Assembly (NCBI GenBank): GCA_003105035.1
Contig: PQAL01000018.1
Location: forward strand, 124,001-188,000
Length of the DNA stretch: 64,000 bases
Direction: 5' to 3'
From: Anaerolineales bacterium
GTDB lineage: Bacteria > Chloroflexota > Anaerolineae > Anaerolineales > UBA4823
Positions 60,645-64,000 of this stretch are shown here, piece by piece. The position numbers were made by a program, and so were the translations under genes. The notes under the pieces were generated by a model that was given only the letters and a program-made list of their open reading frames with translations, did not search any database and had not been told where the DNA came from. Position 1 is the stretch's first letter. Each line of letters begins with the position of its first letter.

Positions 60645-60878
60645 CCGGATTATTCATGCTATAGACTCATTCATGTCTATTTCCCGTTTTCAGATTCCCT
60701 ATCATTCTCAGTATATTTGATATCAACATGGCTCTACAGGGTAAGCAAATTGGTCTACGTAAGTATCGCCTCTTCGAAGAATAAGCTAGCCTGGGTGATT
60801 GGAGCCGGCACCCTGGCTCTGATTAGTCTGTTTAGGTTTTGGCTTGATTCACGTGAACCCGGCTGGATACTTAAATAA
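60645..60878 (+). pseudogene. Possible heliorhodopsin 3' fragment
   Basis: The frame contains LVYVSIASSKNKLAWVIGAG then TLALI. It aligns with helix 7 of the intact protein (RVYIILSLSAKTVLAWLIWAG then TLAPV has the same order, split here), including the position of the Schiff-base lysine. It has no start codon in a sensible place and runs on to a basic tail. The remainder of 60577-61092 shows no other feature. Confidence 0.4.
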
Positions 60879-61092
60879 TTGGCCGATTATATGGAGAGGG
60901 GTTATACGAACCGTCCTGGCCTTACTTAACTTAAGGCACCAAATTGATTACAATTTTGAGGTTTCGTCGAGCTTCATGATAAGCTGCTGTAATTCGTGTA
61001 AAAAAATGAGATAAGACCCCATGGTTTAAAGATTATTGGTGTACAAGTGGGATAAATTGATAATGTAAGCATACATACTGATTGAATCATGA

Positions 61093-61995
61093 GTGAAACA
61101 AACAGGTATTTATATCGTGAAATCATCTGATCGTAATGCTTTCTTCGTTCTGCCAGTTTTGATTGTGATCGGCATGTTGGTGGCGATTGCCGGTAGCCAG
61201 GGTGGCAGCCAGATCGCAGGGATTCCGGTCTTTGCCCTGCTGGTTGGCCTGACCATTCTTATCCAATGGTTGGTCTTTATCCCGTCGTACTTACGGCAAA
61301 CCGAGAAGTTCTTTGACCTGACAGGCAGCCTCACGTATATTACTGTCAGCACACTGGCCCTGTTATTAAGCACCGGCTTGGATGGCAGGGCGATCCTGGT
61401 GTGGGCTCTAGTCGTGATCTGGGCGGTCCGATTGGGTACCTTCCTGTTCAGGCGCATACGAAAAGCGGGTAAGGATGATCGTTTCGATGAGATCAAACCT
61501 TCATTTATCCGTTTCCTGAACGTATGGACGATGCAAGGCTTGTGGGTTACCTTATCCATGGTAGGTGTGCTGGTCACGATTACCACAACCAATCGCAAAG
61601 AGTTGGACCTATTTGCCTTGATTGGCTTCCTGGTGTGGGTTTTCGGTTTTACGCTGGAAGTCATAGCTGATCATCAAAAAAGCCGCTTCAATGCCGACTC
61701 CAATAACAAGGGCAAGTTCATTCGCTCGGGTTTGTGGTCTCGCTCCCGCCACCCGAACTACTTTGGAGAGATCGTTTTATGGATTGGCATCATGCTCATC
61801 ACACTGCCGGTTTTGCAGGGCTGGCAGTGGGTGGCCCTGATCTCTCCAATATTTGTCACCCTGCTTCTGACTCGCGTTAGTGGCATTCCACTGCTTGAAA
61901 AGAAGGCTGACCAGATATGGGGCGGCCAGGCAGATTATGAAGCCTATAAAAAACGAACGCCGGTATTGATTCCCAAGTTTAACGCGCACCGGTAG
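61093..61995 (+). CDS. DUF1295 membrane protein (steroid reductase/ICMT-like)
   Basis: 300 residues, several membrane helices. The C-terminal signature GLWSRSRHPNYFGEIVLWIG, with R-H-P-N-Y, is shared by DUF1295, isoprenylcysteine methyltransferase and 5-alpha reductase families and binds a nucleotide cofactor in the membrane. Substrate unknown, probably a lipid or isoprenoid. GTG start at 61093; GTG at 61117 is possible and neither has a strong ribosome site. Located 516 bases after the AOX gene. Confidence 0.78.
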   Translation: MKQTGIYIVKSSDRNAFFVLPVLIVIGMLVAIAGSQGGSQIAGIPVFALLVGLTILIQWLVFIPSYLRQTEKFFDLTGSLTYITVSTLALLLSTGLDGRAILVWALVVIWAVRLGTFLFRRIRKAGKDDRFDEIKPSFIRFLNVWTMQGLWVTLSMVGVLVTITTTNRKELDLFALIGFLVWVFGFTLEVIADHQKSRFNADSNNKGKFIRSGLWSRSRHPNYFGEIVLWIGIMLITLPVLQGWQWVALISPIFVTLLLTRVSGIPLLEKKADQIWGGQADYEAYKKRTPVLIPKFNAHR

Positions 61996-62250
61996 TCTCA
62001 TTTCTAATTTTGATCTGTCTGCTACGATGAGCAGTTAGCTTGGCAAAGTCTGGCACCATCTTCCTGCAAGCGAAGTACTCGATCGATTGGACAGTTTAAA
62101 TCTGAGCCAACCGGCTGTACCTAAATTCGCGTACTAAGGTGTATTTGGGGAAATTCATGTGAATAAATTTGGCTACCCTCAGGTTATTACAATTTCTCAA
62201 GTAAAAAAGATATTCAGCTTCAGGAGCTAGTAAAAGGGGAGTAAATCCTT

Positions 62251-62280
62251 TATAATATACTTTACTGAAACGTTTCAGTA
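62251..62280 (+). promoter_or_regulatory. Promoter with LacI-type operator, probable autoregulation
   Basis: TATAAT (62251-62256) is followed at once by the perfect 18-bp palindrome TACTGAAACGTTTCAGTA (62263-62280), whose core GAAACGTTTC is a typical LacI/GalR-family operator. It lies 17 bases before the regulator's start codon. The -35 region is poor. Confidence 0.82.
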
Positions 62281-62297
62281 TTCATTAGGATTGTTAA

Positions 62298-63320
62298 ATG
62301 CCTATCACGATTCGAGATATTGCGAAAAAAATGGGATTATCTATTGGGGCGGTTTCACGCGCCCTGGATGGTTATCCAGATATCTCCGTTGAAACACGGC
62401 AGAGGGTGATCCGAGTAGCCCATGAGATGGGGTATGTTCCAAACCAGGCTGCGCGCCATCTGAGACGGGGAAAAGCAGATGCAGTCGGGTATATTTTGCC
62501 AGCTAATACACCTCGGTTTGCCGATCCATTCTTCTCTGAATTTATTGCCGGGTTAGGTGACGAGACTGCACTACATCCTTACGATCTACTTATATCTATT
62601 GCACCACCTGGTGAAGAAGCAGAAAAACGCATGTACCAGAACTGGGTACAAAGCCGCAAGGTGGATGGTTTTATCCTGACCCATCTGCACTTGCATGATT
62701 GGCGGGTGAAGTTCCTATCAAAACAAGGGGTGCCTTATTCTACCCTGGAAAACACCCTGGATGAAGACGATTATCCACGGGTAGAGGTCAACCGGCAAGG
62801 AGGCATGTCGGAACTTATAGCGCACCTGGATAAGCACGGATTCCGCCGTATCGCCTTTGTGGGCGGGCCGTCTGAATTGAAAATTCAGGCTGACCAATAT
62901 GATGGTTACCGGCAAGGCTTGGAAAGATCAGAAATACCATACGACCTCACCCTGGTCATAGGCGGAGATCTGACCAGTTCTGGTGGTTATCTCGCAACAA
63001 AACGTATGCTTTCCATTCCAGACCCACCTGATGCCATCGTCTGTATCAATGACGAAACAGCGTTCGGGGTCCTTCATGCAGCCCATGAAATGGATTTACA
63101 AATTGGTCGAGATTTAGCTGTAGCGGGATTTGATGGTGTGCAGGCTTCTAGATATACTGAGCCCCCCTTGACTACACTGGATATTCCGATTTATGACATA
63201 GCTCGCCAACTAGTAAGGATGTTAATCTCTGAAATCCATGGAATTGTTATCCCCGAACGCCGGGTGGTGTATCAGCCCAAGCTGCTGATCCGCGAATCCA
63301 CCGGTGGAAATCACTCCTGA
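62298..63320 (+). CDS. LacI/GalR family transcriptional regulator
   Basis: 340 residues. N-terminal HTH ITIRDIAKKMGLSIGAVSRA with hinge helix region NQAARHLRRGKA, then the periplasmic-binding-protein-like effector domain (RIAFVGGPSELKIQADQYDG, AVAGFDGVQASRY). It binds DNA as a dimer and responds to a sugar or related ligand. The palindrome in its own promoter suggests autorepression. Its other target is not visible; the nearest sugar transporter (52.6-55.9 kb) has no matching operator. Confidence 0.9.
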   Translation: MPITIRDIAKKMGLSIGAVSRALDGYPDISVETRQRVIRVAHEMGYVPNQAARHLRRGKADAVGYILPANTPRFADPFFSEFIAGLGDETALHPYDLLISIAPPGEEAEKRMYQNWVQSRKVDGFILTHLHLHDWRVKFLSKQGVPYSTLENTLDEDDYPRVEVNRQGGMSELIAHLDKHGFRRIAFVGGPSELKIQADQYDGYRQGLERSEIPYDLTLVIGGDLTSSGGYLATKRMLSIPDPPDAIVCINDETAFGVLHAAHEMDLQIGRDLAVAGFDGVQASRYTEPPLTTLDIPIYDIARQLVRMLISEIHGIVIPERRVVYQPKLLIRESTGGNHS

Positions 63321-63409
63321 TTTCCGATCAAAAAATAGAAGTCTTTTTATATAACTTACCAACTGATGTAAGCCTTAATTTTATAGGTTTACTGGAGGAT
63401 TTATGGTAT

Positions 63410-64000
63410 ATGGTGGTTGGTAATATTTATCTTGAGCTATTGAATGCAATCAAACAACCTGGGTGTCCCATATGCCACCTGGGAATAATTGCTGAAGAGA
63501 ATTACTTTAGCACATTGCTTCAAAATTACCTGAAAGAGCCAGGTTTACGCCAAGACTTACTCGCAAATCGTGGTTTATGCCTCAAACACTTTCGGCGATT
63601 TTTAGATTCTGGGGTTAATGATGATCTGACATTTTCATTGGTATACCACGATATTCTTCTTACTCATATCAACGATTTGCAGGCTGAGCCGAAACCTTTG
63701 CAAACAAGGAAAAAATACTTTTCCTTTCTCCATCATACCAAGAGTAAAACGACCTTATGGCTCTCAGGCAAGAAATTGACAAGTAAATCTCAACAATTAT
63801 GTCCCGCTTGTGAGGAACGCAACCGAGCTGCTCGCAAAGCTCTGTCGGTCTGGATGGGGTCTTTTGATAATGAGGTAAAACGTAATGACCTAGCATCTTT
63901 TGATTATCTATGCCTGCCTCATTTACGACTGGCGAGTGAACTCATGCAGGACACGCCAACTTATCAAACATTATGCGCTAAAAGCAAATCAAAATTACAA
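63410..64000 (+). CDS. DUF6062-like cysteine-rich protein (partial, runs off the window)
   Basis: 197 residues seen, with no stop before the window end. The ATG at 63410 is preceded by GGAGGA (63394-63399). It contains repeated small motifs CPICHLG, GLCLKHFRRF, CPACEERN and YLCLPHLRLA, i.e. alternating C-x2-C and C-x2-H pairs, likely binding zinc or a cluster. I recognise this as the DUF6062 type, of unknown function. Confidence 0.65.
   Translation, partial: MVVGNIYLELLNAIKQPGCPICHLGIIAEENYFSTLLQNYLKEPGLRQDLLANRGLCLKHFRRFLDSGVNDDLTFSLVYHDILLTHINDLQAEPKPLQTRKKYFSFLHHTKSKTTLWLSGKKLTSKSQQLCPACEERNRAARKALSVWMGSFDNEVKRNDLASFDYLCLPHLRLASELMQDTPTYQTLCAKSKSKLQ

Noticed and set aside
56286-61995. A complete phototrophy or retinal synthesis cluster
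   Set aside because: No carotenoid cleavage dioxygenase, phytoene or lycopene genes and no pump rhodopsin are in the window.

Overview
The window looks like a chromosomal segment of an uncultured or poorly studied Chloroflexota bacterium, most likely Anaerolineae. I infer this from the style of the housekeeping genes, lone carbohydrate ABC transporters with lipoprotein binding proteins, the metalloenzyme and DUF6062-type families, and the mosaic island content. No 16S rRNA is present to confirm it.

Layout. 1-5.4 kb: the end of valS, a DEDD exonuclease with a helical tail, a two-gene sphingoid-base operon (3-ketosphinganine reductase and serine palmitoyltransferase), a phosphomutase-like metalloenzyme and a small methyltransferase. 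5.4-6.8 kb: a complete insertion sequence with 25-bp inverted ends and a 17-bp target duplication, landed directly against the -35 box of an EF-G paralogue. 6.9-13.2 kb: the EF-G paralogue, a PAP2 phosphatase, an MFS transporter, an alpha/beta hydrolase and an M24 peptidase.

13.3-51.5 kb: a 38-kb integrative island inserted in the 3' half of a tRNA-Ala(CGC) gene. Its left end carries integrase, excisionase-like protein, an initiator-like protein (winged helix plus DnaA-N-like domain) with a candidate antisense RNA across its start, and an RHH protein. The cargo is defence-like. It has a large operon (DruE-like helicase-DUF1998 protein, small protein, DrmD-like SNF2 helicase, HEPN protein, DrmMI-like adenine methylase). 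A long file of single-gene accessory ORFs follows, including GIY-YIG, HNH, PD-(D/E)XK, DUF6884-like, HEAT-receiver and membrane zinc-ribbon proteins. The cargo ends with a type II restriction-modification set (m5C methylase, GHKL-ATPase restriction protein, endonuclease III-like glycosylase). The right end is marked by a degenerate copy of the tRNA 3' half, the displaced tRNA terminator, and beyond it a decayed second integrase, so the site was used more than once.

52.6-55.9 kb: a sugar ABC transporter (two permeases and a binding lipoprotein). 56.3-62 kb: an apparent operon ending in a heliorhodopsin gene (thioredoxin-like protein, SDR-DUF2867, DUF2177, heliorhodopsin), followed by an alternative oxidase, a possible heliorhodopsin gene fragment and a DUF1295 membrane protein. 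Together these suggest a light or oxygen stress module. 62.2-64 kb: a LacI-type regulator with a perfect 18-bp palindrome in its own promoter, and the start of a DUF6062-like gene cut by the window end.

The most unusual items are the hybrid Druantia/DISARM-like operon, the repeated vestiges of the methylase tail behind successive cargo genes, the heliorhodopsin/alternative oxidase cluster, and the antisense RNA candidate over the initiator-like gene. All functional assignments rest on motif reading; no database search was run.
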